A stretch of DNA of 64,000 bases from Cyanidium caldarium (Eukaryota > Rhodophyta > Bangiophyceae > Cyanidiales > Cyanidiaceae), in assembly GCA_026184775.1 (NCBI GenBank), contig JANCYW010000005.1, positions 458,501-522,500 on the forward strand. The letters are read 5' to 3'. A program made the translations under genes and the position numbers. This document shows positions 46,514-55,433 of this stretch, one piece after another. Each line of letters starts with the position of its first letter. The first letter of the stretch is position 1. The notes beneath the pieces were generated by a model. That model saw nothing but the letters and a program-made list of their open reading frames with translations. It was not told where the DNA came from and did no database searches.

Positions 46514-46826
46514 GAGCGCGGGAGACGGAGAGACACGAGCGTGCACCGACTGGGTAGGTGTGCCGTATCGTTCAGAGGGTGTTTTCCTAACGAGCCCACT
46601 CGGCGGTGGTAGGGCAGGGCCCTCGGGTCAGGGCGCCGCGCAAAAACGACAAGCCGAGGGCGCGCGCGGCGTGGACGCGTGGAATGTGGCCGCGGCGATC
46701 AGCGAGCGAGACACCGCCACCTGCAACCTGAAGACGAGCAACACGCTCTGTGAGGCGTATTCAGAGGTGACTGGGAGTCGGGCGATGCACCCCTCTCGTC
46801 CTCCTCTTGCGGTGACCTCCCGCATT
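46514..46826. promoter_or_regulatory. RPB3 upstream region / RFC 3' flank
   Basis: These 313 bp lie between two minus-strand genes, so they hold the RPB3 promoter and the RFC terminator. I see no gene and no clear element. Confidence 0.35.
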
Positions 46827-48023
46827 TCACAACACATCCTCCACCATGGCGATGCCCTCGGCGCCGTGCGCTCGTATCGTGGCCATGGCTTTGGCAGCGA
46901 ACGCTTCCAGATGCAGAATGGCCTTGCTGCCGGTGCATAGCCGGTGTTGGTAGAATGCAGCCCAGGCGCAGAGCGGCGGCGCCAGGCGGCGCGGTGAACG
47001 CCGCAGCAGCGCCCACAGCACGTACTTGAAGATGACATCACCGGGAATGCAGTGCGTGAGCAGTTCGTAATACTTGGCGCGCACCTTGAGCAGTGCTTGC
47101 GGCGTCTGTTCGCGGGCGATCAGCGTGGCCACATCCTCACACACCACCTGCCAATCGGGGCGCGATACCGCGTGGGACTCGCGAAACGGGAACGCCGAGA
47201 GGTGGCTCGCCTCCAGCGAGAGCAGCGCACGTCGCAGGTTGCGCTCGCTTTCCACCGCCACTTTGCGCAGAAACGCTTCCGGCACATCCTGATCTCGAAG
47301 GTGCTCTTGTCGCGTCACCGACCGCAACACGTGCACCACCTCGTCGACGGTGGGCGCAGGCACGCGCACCGGGAAGCAGCGCGAGCGCAGCGGGTCGATC
47401 ACGCGCGTCGGCGAGTCCGCCACCAACACCAAACGACACGTGCCCGAATACTTCTCCATCGTTCTGCGCAACGCCTGCTGCGCGTCCCGAGTCAGTTGAT
47501 CCACCTCGTGCAGCACCACCACCTTGAAGCGCGGCCGCCGCGAGGACGGCGTATCGGCATCAGCGGATGTCGCACCCCACCGCGCCACCACCTCCAACGG
47601 CCGACTGGCGGCGATCTCTTTGATCACCGCCTGCACCACCAGTCGGTCGTTCCACCCGGCGTCGCTGGGGTTCATCTCGATATGATACGCGCTGCTCACC
47701 GTGGTCACCTCGACGGTCTTGGCCGGCTCGCCCACTTTGAACACCCGGTGTTCCACCTTGGTATGCTCCACGCCTACCCCATACATCTCCCGCAACAACG
47801 CTCGCACCCGTGTGCGCTTCCCACCGCCCGGCGGACCGTAGAACAACAGGTGCGGTAGGTCGCCGCCCGCCCGCGCCAACCGCTCCAACCGCTGCGTCAG
47901 CTCCGGGTGCACCTGCCGCAATTGCGACAAACCCACCGGACGGTGTTTGTCCACCCACAACAATCCGTCATGACGCTCTTCAATTTCCATAGAGGGTGAC
48001 TGTCGGGAGACTTGAGCGTTCAT
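46827..48023 (-). CDS. RFC3: Replication factor C small subunit (human RFC3 / yeast Rfc5 type)
   Basis: A 398-residue clamp-loader AAA+ subunit. LLWVDKHRPVGLSQLRQV opens the domain. The P-loop is FYGPPGGGKRTRVRALLREM near residue 61, followed by YGVGVEHTKVEHRVFKVGEP, YHIEMNPSDAGWNDRLVVQ, QALRRTMEKYSGTCRLVLV and RSRCFPVRVPAPTVDE with the SRC arginine finger. The NPSDAG block and the YGVGVE step identify the human RFC3/yeast Rfc5 orthologue rather than RFC2, 4 or 5. It loads PCNA at primer ends and serves the Rad24, Ctf18 and Elg1 loaders. The ATG at 48023 is chosen; ATG 47990 is a close alternative, and the open frame beyond is Arg/Pro-rich promoter sequence. Confidence 0.95.
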   Translation of the reverse strand: MNAQVSRQSPSMEIEERHDGLLWVDKHRPVGLSQLRQVHPELTQRLERLARAGGDLPHLLFYGPPGGGKRTRVRALLREMYGVGVEHTKVEHRVFKVGEPAKTVEVTTVSSAYHIEMNPSDAGWNDRLVVQAVIKEIAASRPLEVVARWGATSADADTPSSRRPRFKVVVLHEVDQLTRDAQQALRRTMEKYSGTCRLVLVADSPTRVIDPLRSRCFPVRVPAPTVDEVVHVLRSVTRQEHLRDQDVPEAFLRKVAVESERNLRRALLSLEASHLSAFPFRESHAVSRPDWQVVCEDVATLIAREQTPQALLKVRAKYYELLTHCIPGDVIFKYVLWALLRRSPRRLAPPLCAWAAFYQHRLCTGSKAILHLEAFAAKAMATIRAHGAEGIAMVEDVL

Positions 48024-48211
48024 AAAGCGTGCGAGCGGATGAGACGACGCTCTGACAGACGGGTGCAGCGCGGTGCCATCCGACCCGACCCGACGCGACC
48101 CGATCGGGAGAGATCCCGCGCGCGCGGGGAACGCGTCGGTCGTCGGAGACGATGTGGTCGGGCGACAACACCAGCGGATAACGTGCGCGACGCTCCTTTC
48201 ACCTCGTTTCG
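48024..48211. promoter_or_regulatory. Divergent region between RFC and LMBRD2-like genes
   Basis: These 188 bp carry both promoters. A short CG-alternating tract lies near 48117-48126. No TATA box was seen. Confidence 0.35.
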
Positions 48212-50353
48212 ATGGCGCTGTCGGTGGGGGAGTTGTTATTCTTTTGCGTGGAGGTGCCATCGGTCGTGTTGGTGACGGCTTTGTTGCTGTATCGGTATCC
48301 GGCGCGACGGGGCGGTTGTCGCACGCCGTGGTACGCGTACGTGGCGGTGGGTGCGGCGTGGTTTATGGCGCTGGCGATATTCATTCTGTTGCCGGCGGAT
48401 TTGGCGCAAGCGCTACATCAGCGATGTGTGTACGTGGAAGCCGCTGGGCAGCGCGCTTCCTCGTCGTCTCCGTCGTCGTCCGCGCGCCTCGCGTCGTGTC
48501 CGGCGTCGGTGGTCCCTTCGGGCACCATCGGGGTGTTCTGGCAGGTGGTATACTGGTCGGTGTTCTTTCTGGGATGGCTGGTGCTGCCGTTGCTGCGGAG
48601 TTATTTGGCGAGCGGCGGTTTCACGGTGCGGCAGCGGCTGTGGCATGCGGTGCGCGAGAACCTCATCTACGGCGCGGTGCTGGCGGTGCTGCTGGGCGCG
48701 CTGTTGCTGTGGCTGGGGCTGGCGCGCGGCATCTCCTTCTCGACGCTGCGCGGTTTGCTGATCGGTCTGAACAACGCCATCGGTCTGTTGATGTTGATGG
48801 TGCTGCTGGGGTACGGTTTGGTGCATGTGCCGCGGGCGCTGTGGCATCGCGGCAACTTGCGACGGCGGTTGCGGTATTGCGAGTTTCGCGCCACCGAACT
48901 GGCCGACCGACGCGACGACGCGGTGTTGGCGGTGGCCAAGGTGCTCGGCCAGCTGCACGTGATGGAGGCGCGGTTGCGGCGCGGTGAAATCCGCAGAGGC
49001 GTGCCAACGTTGGCATTCGATGCGACCGATGAGGGCGGCGGCAGTGCCGTGGATCACCCGGTGGTGAATTTGTTGGTGCGCCGGGTGGAGGTGGTTCGAC
49101 AGTTGATCCCGGTGCAGGCCGACGACAGCGACATGCCGATGCCGCGTCCGCTGCGCAACATGGACGTGCCCGATGTGATCGACGAGGCGGCGCTGTGTGC
49201 GCTGCATTGCCGCATGCGCGATAAGCTTTTCGAGTACCGCAAGGCCAACTACCTGTGGCGACGGCGCTGTGATCAGGCGTTTCACCTGCAGGACGTGATC
49301 AAGTGGAGAGAGTCGGTGCAGGCCGGTGCGCCGCACGCCGAGACCGCCCAGCGCGTGCGGCAAGTGCGGGCAGCGGGACAGGGACGGTATGCCCGACTGG
49401 GTGCGTTGGAGGCGCGGCGCAAGCGGTGGCAACTGCGGCAGCCGATCGACGAAGGGCCCAGTGGCGAGGTGGAGGCGGGCGATGAGCCGAACGGTGCAGC
49501 GAGCGCCGACACGGAACCCGTGGATGAGGCCGTGCGAGTGGTGCATATGGCGGAGATTGCCGCGGCGCAACCGCAATGGCGATACACTGCGGCGTCATTG
49601 TACTGGCACGCGGTGCTGAAACCGTTTCTGTTGCGAGCGGCTGCGGTAGGCGTGGGCGCTCTGGCGGCGCTGTTGGTGTTCACCGAGGTCACGCTGTGGA
49701 CGGTGCTGCTACGTCCGCCGCTGAATCTATCCGCGGTGTCGCTGCTGATGCATGTCCGCAGCCTGCCGGCATTCCTCATCCAGGCGGTGGCGTTTCTGGC
49801 CATCGCCTTTCACGGTTTCATAGCCTACACCTCCATCTTCCACCTGAACGTGTACCGATGGTACGAATTGGTGCCCGGCTACGTGGACGGCAACTCGCTG
49901 TGTGTGAATGCCGCCGTGCTGAGTCGCTTCTTCACCCCGTTGTGTTACAATCTGATATTTGTGCTGCACGAGAATCACGATGCGGTGGTGCGCCTGCTGA
50001 CCTATCAGCAACCGCAGCTGGGCGACGCGCCCGGTTTCAGCTACGCGAAGGTACCGGTGACCGCTTTCGAGCGTCTGATGGGCACCATGGACGTGTTGCC
50101 CATATTCGGGGGGTACTTCAACTACTGGTTCCCGTGTGCCATCGTGTTGTCGCTGCTGGGCACGTTGTGTCGGGTGTGGAGTCGGCTGATGCGCGCGCTG
50201 GGCGTGGCGCAGTTTGGGTTTGAAGAGGACGGCGACGATGCGGCGACAACAACGACGTACGAGACCATGGGGCGGCACTTGTTGGCACGCGAGCGCAAGC
50301 GTCGGCAGATGCGAGAAGGAGCGGAAGAGGCGCAACCCGAAGTGGACATTTAA
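48212..50353 (+). CDS. LMBRD2: LMBR1-like membrane protein (LMBRD2 type)
   Basis: A 713-residue multi-pass protein. Helices at the N-terminus (LLFFCVEVPSVVLVTALLLY, AAWFMALAIFILLPADLA), then FWQVVYWSVFFLGWLVLPLL, a basic loop, and the LMBR1 hallmark LLMLMVLLGYGLVHVPRALW. A coiled-coil, hydrophilic region spans about 235-450. The C-terminal membrane block follows, with LLRPPLNLSAVSLL, IAFHGFIAYTSIFHLNVYRW and SRFFTPLCYNLIF. The order and the FWQVxYW segment match LMBRD2 rather than LMBRD1 or LMBR1. In animals LMBRD2 is linked to receptor signalling at the plasma membrane; its algal role is unknown. The stop overlaps the end of the facing gene by 4 nt. Confidence 0.85.
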   Translation: MALSVGELLFFCVEVPSVVLVTALLLYRYPARRGGCRTPWYAYVAVGAAWFMALAIFILLPADLAQALHQRCVYVEAAGQRASSSSPSSSARLASCPASVVPSGTIGVFWQVVYWSVFFLGWLVLPLLRSYLASGGFTVRQRLWHAVRENLIYGAVLAVLLGALLLWLGLARGISFSTLRGLLIGLNNAIGLLMLMVLLGYGLVHVPRALWHRGNLRRRLRYCEFRATELADRRDDAVLAVAKVLGQLHVMEARLRRGEIRRGVPTLAFDATDEGGGSAVDHPVVNLLVRRVEVVRQLIPVQADDSDMPMPRPLRNMDVPDVIDEAALCALHCRMRDKLFEYRKANYLWRRRCDQAFHLQDVIKWRESVQAGAPHAETAQRVRQVRAAGQGRYARLGALEARRKRWQLRQPIDEGPSGEVEAGDEPNGAASADTEPVDEAVRVVHMAEIAAAQPQWRYTAASLYWHAVLKPFLLRAAAVGVGALAALLVFTEVTLWTVLLRPPLNLSAVSLLMHVRSLPAFLIQAVAFLAIAFHGFIAYTSIFHLNVYRWYELVPGYVDGNSLCVNAAVLSRFFTPLCYNLIFVLHENHDAVVRLLTYQQPQLGDAPGFSYAKVPVTAFERLMGTMDVLPIFGGYFNYWFPCAIVLSLLGTLCRVWSRLMRALGVAQFGFEEDGDDAATTTTYETMGRHLLARERKRRQMREGAEEAQPEVDI

Positions 50354-51198
50354 CAGTCTCCGTAATACGTCATGGCATCCGGGGGGCGCATGCGGCGCAT
50401 TTTGTCCGCCGGGTCTTGCACCCGCTTGCGCGTCATCTCCAGGCGACGGCGCACGTCGTGCACGGTCTCGCCGTTGCGCAACCCGCCGCCGAATCCGCCT
50501 CGCTGCAGGGCGTGCGCGGCGGCGGCCTCGTCCGGGTCGATGGCGGTCTCATCGTCTTCATGCGTGCTTTGGGGGAAAGTGGAGATGGTGGTCGCGGCGC
50601 GCCGGGCGCGGGGGGAGAGCTCGAGTTCGTCGTCGACAACGCCTCTGGGAATGTGGCTGTGGCGGCTATGGGCCTCCAGAGGCGAGCGTGAAGCTGGAGT
50701 GGTGCGCTCCATCAGTGGCGATGAAGTGGAGTGTTGGCGCGGGTGCGTGCGGTCGCCGTCGGGCATGTCGTCGGACTTGGCGTGCGCCGGACGCGGCCGT
50801 GGCAAGTGCGGCGGCGGTGTCTGGTGCAGGCGTCGCCATTCCGTGGTGCGCGCGTTGCGCTCCGTTTGCAATTCGCGGAGTAGCTGGGTGGCCTCGGCGA
50901 GTTGTCGGCGTGCCTCGTCGCGCTCCGCGCACATCGCCTGTAGCTGCTCCTGCAGTTGATGGACGAAAGCATCGGGCGCCGACGAAGAGGGCGGGCATTG
51001 CGAACGTGGCGGTGTCGCCTCTCGCCAAGATGGATGGACGCCCTCTCTCGCAGCGTTGCGCCGCTTTCCGATCTCTTTTCGAGGACGCCGTGCCAGGCAG
51101 CGGTGCAGCAGCACGCCCAGGCCGACGACGCTGATGATTTGGCCGGCGTTACCGACTACGCTGCCCACATCGGCGCGGAAGGGGTCACCCACGTACAT
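50350..51198 (-). CDS. Hypothetical coiled-coil protein with an N-terminal hydrophobic helix
   Basis: A 282-residue protein with no recognised family. Residues about 10-32 (VGSVVGNAGQIISVVGLGVL) form one hydrophobic segment, possibly a membrane anchor. A coiled coil covers about 77-120 (FVHQLQEQLQAMCAERDEAR, QLLRELQTERNARTTEW). A Pro/Ser/His-rich linker is followed by an ordered-looking C-terminus, GETVHDVRRRLEMTRKRVQD then PADKMRRMRPPDAMTYYGDC. The compact C-terminal block may be the conserved part. The 4-nt overlap with LMBRD2-like at the stops and the absence of another candidate in this kilobase support it being real. Confidence 0.65.
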   Translation of the reverse strand: MYVGDPFRADVGSVVGNAGQIISVVGLGVLLHRCLARRPRKEIGKRRNAAREGVHPSWREATPPRSQCPPSSSAPDAFVHQLQEQLQAMCAERDEARRQLAEATQLLRELQTERNARTTEWRRLHQTPPPHLPRPRPAHAKSDDMPDGDRTHPRQHSTSSPLMERTTPASRSPLEAHSRHSHIPRGVVDDELELSPRARRAATTISTFPQSTHEDDETAIDPDEAAAAHALQRGGFGGGLRNGETVHDVRRRLEMTRKRVQDPADKMRRMRPPDAMTYYGDC

Positions 51199-51557
51199 GG
51201 TGTGGAGGAGATGGCTTTGCAGAGACAGAGAGTGAGAAACGCGTCGGTAGGCGAGTGAAGCCGTCGGACGCGGCGGTTGCTCTCCGACAGGGGAGGGGAC
51301 CGAGGATGGCGCGCGGCTGCGGAATTTCGCGCCAAACCAGGCACCGCTGCCCGGTTTGGGTTGCTAGGATCTAGAGTCTTCGCTAAAGTTCCACAACTTT
51401 CTGAAACCACCGATCCATTTCCGGAAAGCAACCCCGAAATGTCACACGCGTGACACGCTCATGGCGCGGCGCACTCCGCTCGGGGCGACGGCGTCGCGCA
51501 CTCGGGATCGGTTTCCGGCCCCGCACCCTGCTTCATACCCCGTTCTCCTCTCCCGCC
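51199..51557. promoter_or_regulatory. Divergent region upstream of eL13
   Basis: These 359 bp lie between the coiled-coil gene and eL13. The part at 51355-51450 is markedly less GC-rich than its surroundings and has an AAAGTT-CCAC-AACTTT dyad at 51385-51400 and an ACGCGT core near 51447. The leader before the eL13 ATG is pyrimidine-rich. I looked for tRNA and snoRNA signals here and saw none I could support. Confidence 0.45.
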
Positions 51558-52196
51558 ATGAAGCACAACAACTGCGTCCCCAATAATCATTTCCGCAAAG
51601 ATTGGCAGCGACGCGTGCGCACGTGGTTCGATCAGCCGGGGCGCAAGAAGCGACGACGGCTGGCGCGCCAGCGCAAGGCCACCAAACGGGACGTGCGGCC
51701 GGTGGCCGGCCTGCTGCGCCCGGCGGTGCACTGCCCCACGCAGCGCTATCAAGCGCGAGTGCGTTACGGGCGCGGGTTCACTCTGGATGAGTTGCGCGCG
51801 GCGGGAGTCTCGCGCAAGTACGCCCCGACGGTGGGCATCGCCGTGGACCATCGGCGCCGCAATCGCTCGGAGGAGTCGCTGGCGCTCAACGTGCAACGCC
51901 TGAAGGAGTACATGACGCGGCTGATCGTGTTCCCGCGGCGCAGCAAGCGGCCGCGCAAAGGCGATGAGACCGATCCGGAGGTGTTGGCGCAAGCGGAGCA
52001 GCTCAAGGAAAAGCACATCATCCCGTTGCCGCGGTTCACGTCGGCACTGGTGGGCGCGCGGCCGATCACCGACGAGGAGCGAGCACGCGGGGTGTACCGC
52101 GAGTTGCGCAAGCAACGCACCCTGGCGCGCTACGCTGGCATTCGCAAGAAGCGCGCCGAAGAGAAGAAGCGCGCCGAGGAGGACAAGAAAAAGTAA
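51558..52196 (+). CDS. RPL13: 60S ribosomal protein eL13
   Basis: A 212-residue cytosolic ribosomal protein matching eL13 throughout: MKHNNCVPNNHFRKDWQRRV, RTWFDQPGRKKRRRLARQRK, FTLDELRAAGVSRKYAPTVG and IAVDHRRRNRSEESLALNVQ, with a Lys/Glu-rich end. The Met-Lys-His-Asn-Asn start fixes the ATG at 51558. No intron. It converges on the uS9 gene with 85 bp between stops, giving a tail-to-tail pair of large- and small-subunit genes. Confidence 0.97.
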   Translation: MKHNNCVPNNHFRKDWQRRVRTWFDQPGRKKRRRLARQRKATKRDVRPVAGLLRPAVHCPTQRYQARVRYGRGFTLDELRAAGVSRKYAPTVGIAVDHRRRNRSEESLALNVQRLKEYMTRLIVFPRRSKRPRKGDETDPEVLAQAEQLKEKHIIPLPRFTSALVGARPITDEERARGVYRELRKQRTLARYAGIRKKRAEEKKRAEEDKKK

Positions 52197-52281
52197 ACCG
52201 TGTCGATCGGCACCGAGAAGGGTGGCGCTGTCGAGACGAGGAGATCAGAGGAACAGTCCGCACAACTTCGCCGCCCACCCT

Positions 52282-52707
52282 TTACCGGTACGATTTCTGG
52301 AAGCGAGCGCGAGCACCACGCCCGCCAAACTTCTTCGGCTCACATCGCCGCGGATCGGCCACCAGCAGCGAGCGGTCGTAACTGACCAGCACGTCCTTGA
52401 TCTCCTTCTTGCTAGCCTCGTCGACGTACTTTTGGTAGTAGGCGACGATGGCCTTGGAGATCGCCTGCCGTATGGCGTAAATCTGCGAGGTGTACCCGCC
52501 ACCGCGCACGCGCACTCGAATGTCCACCCCGGCGAACTTGTCCTCGCCCAGCAAGAGGAGCGGCTCGAACACCTTGGCGCGCAGCAGCTCCGGCTGCACC
52601 AGGTTCAGCGGGCACCCGTTCACTTTGATCAGGCCGCGGCCCTGTTTGCAGTGCGCCACCGCCACTGCGGTTTTCTTGCGGCCGAAAGTCTGTACCGCGT
52701 TGACCAT
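52282..52707 (-). CDS. RPS16: 40S ribosomal protein uS9 (RPS16)
   Basis: A 141-residue cytosolic uS9. [40 protein letters not shown] and [20 protein letters not shown] are followed by the invariant end [16 protein letters not shown], whose C-terminal tail reaches the P-site tRNA. The ATG at 52707 gives the family start MVNAVQTFG; the open frame above it is Arg-rich and unlike any ribosomal protein. Confidence 0.97.
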   Translation of the reverse strand: MVNAVQTFGRKKTAVAVAHCKQGRGLIKVNGCPLNLVQPELLRAKVFEPLLLLGEDKFAGVDIRVRVRGGGYTSQIYAIRQAISKAIVAYYQKYVDEASKKEIKDVLVSYDRSLLVADPRRCEPKKFGGRGARARFQKSYR

Positions 52708-52900
52708 GGCGAAAACGTGGTGCGCACGAGGCCAGCGGAAACGGCGCGGCCAACGGGCCGAAACGCGAACGAGGAGGGAGAGCGGGGCGCCGTCCGGCCC
52801 GAACGTCGCCGGCGTCGGACGATCGAAATGAGGCAAGCATGCACAGAAGGTAAGGAATGCGAACCGCGGGCGAGACACCGGACTTGAGCTGCATATGGAC

Positions 52901-54169
52901 TCACCCCCCACCATCCTCGCCATCGTCGTCCATGAAATAGCACAGCTGACTCGGTGAAGCCGGGGACGGCTCCACCAGCAATTCCGGTGGCACACACGGC
53001 GGCGGTGCCGCATGCCCACCGCCTCCATTCCCTTGTGCGCCCATCGAGTATGCCGCCCAGGCCGCCCCCATCGCCATCAGCACTTCTGCGGCCACTTTGC
53101 ACGGATGGCACCACACCCGACGTCCCTGCACCGAGAACACGCAACGCATGGCGCGTTTGGCAGCTGCCACTCCGCGCGCGTTCGCCTCGTACACCACATA
53201 GGCGACGCAGCGCCGCGGCATCGGGTACACCTGCTGCACCACGGCGCCGAAACGCCGGAAGCGATCCCACAGGGCGAGCTGCTCGGCCACTTGGGCAGCG
53301 TTCAGAAACTGCACCTCCACGGCGTTGCGACAGATGGAGGGCGGCGGGGCGTACTCCACTGGTCCGCGCACCTCCGCATTCGGCGCCAGGCGACAGGTGC
53401 CCGCGCGCAGCACCGTCAGTGCCGCCGTCTGATGCACGAACCGAATGCGGGCCATGCTCGGACGGGCGTGTTGCAGCCACCCCAGCCGCCGCGGCGTGAT
53501 GACATAAGTGCCGTTGGCGTCAAACGCGCGGGCACCGTACGCGGCGGCCAGTGACCGATGCAATGCATCGGTCGTGATGTTATCGGGCACGCCATGCACC
53601 ACCAGCTCGTGCTCGTGCTGTCGATGATAGGCGGTGCCGAGGCGAATGCGTCGCGAGCCCAACCACGCTCCGTGCGCCTGAATGCGGGCGTGTTCCGCTT
53701 CGGCGGCGGTGGAGTACTCCACGAAACCGAACCCCAGCGAGCGGCTGGTCATCGAGTCGCGTTTGATGCACACGTAGGCGACGTTGCCGAAGCGGGAGAG
53801 GAACGCCGCCAGCAGCGGCTCGCTGACGCCCACGCCCAAGTCGCCGATGAACAGACGGCATGCCGAGCGGTCCCGATCGCGGGACAGCGCGCCGTGGCCG
53901 TTGGTGGAAGTAGGTGGAGTGGATGCAGACGGCGGTGCCGGTGGCGCATAAAAGATCCATTCCAACGCCTCCGCCATCGTAAGCGGTGCAACGCGGTGCC
54001 ATCGTTCATCCGGCGGCGACCGACTGCGTTCCGAGGTGACGTCGCTGCCGGTGTTCGCGGCAGCGTCCGACACCGCCGTCACCGACTCGAGCTCATCGCT
54101 GGGGGAGCAGCTGGTGTGCAGTCCGGGTGGAAGGTGCTTTGTGGTATCCACTTGTCCGTGAGGATACAT
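52901..54169 (-). CDS. RNA-binding protein with RRM domains
   Basis: A 422-residue protein. The first RRM is canonical: RNP2 CRLFIGDL and RNP1 [10 protein letters not shown], with a [11 protein letters not shown] turn between them. A second RRM-like unit starts at [20 protein letters not shown] and a third at [20 protein letters not shown], but their RNP motifs are weaker. The C-terminus is Gly/Pro-rich and acidic at the end. The arrangement recalls cytoplasmic or nuclear mRNA-binding proteins of the Nam8/TIA-1/UBP1 or ELAV type, but no orthologue can be named. ATG 54169 ([10 protein letters not shown]) is the preferred start; ATG 54409 further up is possible. Confidence 0.75.
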   Translation of the reverse strand: MYPHGQVDTTKHLPPGLHTSCSPSDELESVTAVSDAAANTGSDVTSERSRSPPDERWHRVAPLTMAEALEWIFYAPPAPPSASTPPTSTNGHGALSRDRDRSACRLFIGDLGVGVSEPLLAAFLSRFGNVAYVCIKRDSMTSRSLGFGFVEYSTAAEAEHARIQAHGAWLGSRRIRLGTAYHRQHEHELVVHGVPDNITTDALHRSLAAAYGARAFDANGTYVITPRRLGWLQHARPSMARIRFVHQTAALTVLRAGTCRLAPNAEVRGPVEYAPPPSICRNAVEVQFLNAAQVAEQLALWDRFRRFGAVVQQVYPMPRRCVAYVVYEANARGVAAAKRAMRCVFSVQGRRVWCHPCKVAAEVLMAMGAAWAAYSMGAQGNGGGGHAAPPPCVPPELLVEPSPASPSQLCYFMDDDGEDGGG

Positions 54170-54808
54170 GGGCAATGTCTTCCTGACGAGAACAGCACCA
54201 TGCGGACGGGGGAAAAATGCCGCACGCATCCGATCGGCCTGGCGCGCCAACCGGGCCGTTGCGCTGGCAGCGGATCGGTTGCCCGCACACCACTGAGCGA
54301 GGCGAGTCGATCGGGGTGGAGGCAGCTTTGACGCATGCGTGTGTCGTGCTGAGACCAGCGTCGCCGCGTGGGATACTCCCCAAGGACCATTCGGAGCAGC
54401 GTTCATCAAGAGTCGGGATGGTGTGCGTTCGGTGCACCATTCTGTCCTTCGCGGACGTATGGAAAGTGCCTCTCACGGCGGAGACGTTTTACGCAGCTTA
54501 GGATCGGGAGAGCCTCACCGTGAGGGTGCCGACCGAACCGCCCACTCCACCCTCCTTCCCAAACGTCACGCAGCCCGTTTCGTGACACAACAGCGAACCG
54601 CGATCTGCGAGCTCGCCCGGCTGCGCGCGCGCGCGCTTCGTCGTCGGGCCGCGTACCTCCCGCTTCTCTCCACGCGCACTGCGCTCCCGGAACGCTGCCG
54701 CCGTCCCTTCACACAATTGTACGACGCCAGTCACTGTCGGTGAGCGTGCACGATCTCCCACTGCTCGAGCGTGGCGCTTCTGTCCCTCTCTTCGTGATAT
54801 CTTTTCCT
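54170..54808. promoter_or_regulatory. Divergent region between the RRM gene and the thylakoid-type gene
   Basis: A 639-bp region with two divergent promoters. It contains TTTCGTGACA at 54578-54587, related to the TTCGTGAC motif upstream of gamma-COP and eL34, an alternating CG tract at about 54622-54637, and a pyrimidine-rich leader up to the ATG at 54809. The RRM frame remains open into it to 54409. No RNA gene was recognised. Confidence 0.4.
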
Positions 54809-55162
54809 ATGTGTGCGTTTGTCCCTACGCTGGGCACGACGGCGTTCGCGCTGAGCAGCACGCCGCGCACCGCCCTCACCACGCGTCGCCCGCAGCGCCT
54901 GATGGCGGCGCGCCCGCCGCTGCACATGTCCGTGAAACGCCCGGAGATGCCGGCGCTGGGCGCGCTCCCGGCGTTGGCGTGGCCGGCGGCGGCCGCCCTG
55001 GCCACCGACGCCACCGGCGAGCCACTGGGCGTGGACGACTCTCGTCTGTTGGTGGTTATGGTCATCCTGTTCGCCGGCGTCTTCACCCTCTTCATCGGGT
55101 GGGCGTCAAAGCAGGATGACGCGGACGATTTCATCGGCGAGTACGATCCGCGTCGCAAGTAA
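54809..55162 (+). CDS. Small plastid-targeted single-pass membrane protein, PsbW-like
   Basis: A 117-residue protein. MCAFVPTLGTTAFALSS has a phenylalanine near the N-terminus, a hallmark of red-algal and glaucophyte plastid transit peptides. A second, Ala-rich hydrophobic stretch (MPALGALPALAWPAAAALAT) looks like a thylakoid signal ending in an Ala-x-Ala-type site. The mature part is short: TGEPLGVDDSRLLVVMVILF, one membrane helix, then an acidic end DDADDFIGEYDPRRK. The TGxPxG step, helix and acidic stromal tail recall PSII subunit PsbW, but similarity by eye is weak and another small photosystem subunit is equally possible. ATG 54809 is preferred over 54740 because it starts the typical transit peptide. 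Confidence 0.6.
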   Translation: MCAFVPTLGTTAFALSSTPRTALTTRRPQRLMAARPPLHMSVKRPEMPALGALPALAWPAAAALATDATGEPLGVDDSRLLVVMVILFAGVFTLFIGWASKQDDADDFIGEYDPRRK

Positions 55163-55433
55163 CGCACGGCGAGAGCGAGCGAGCGCAGAGTGTGGCGATG
55201 GCGTGTCTGTGTGTGTGCGTGCGGGCGGCAGCGGTGTTCAGCGATCGATTCCCAGCGGGGGTGCGTGTATGCGACCGCGATGGAGGAGGGGCGTGAGCGT
55301 TGTCGACAAGACCACCTCAGCGGATGCGAGAGAGAAGCGGAGGCGACGACTGAGACCTCCCCGACGGACTCGTCGACGCACACCCATCCGATACGGGTTT
55401 TACGGTAAACGCCGCGCGCCCTCCATCACCGTG
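55163..55433. other. Convergent 3' intergenic region
   Basis: The widest convergent gap here (271 bp), between the thylakoid-type gene and the tyrosine phosphatase. It holds a TG-rich run at about 55203-55217. No gene is supported. Confidence 0.35.

Noticed and set aside
51120-51405. TGATGA and CTGA sequences as a box C/D snoRNA
   Set aside because: Boxes are about 270 bp apart, one is inside coding sequence, and no terminal stem was seen.
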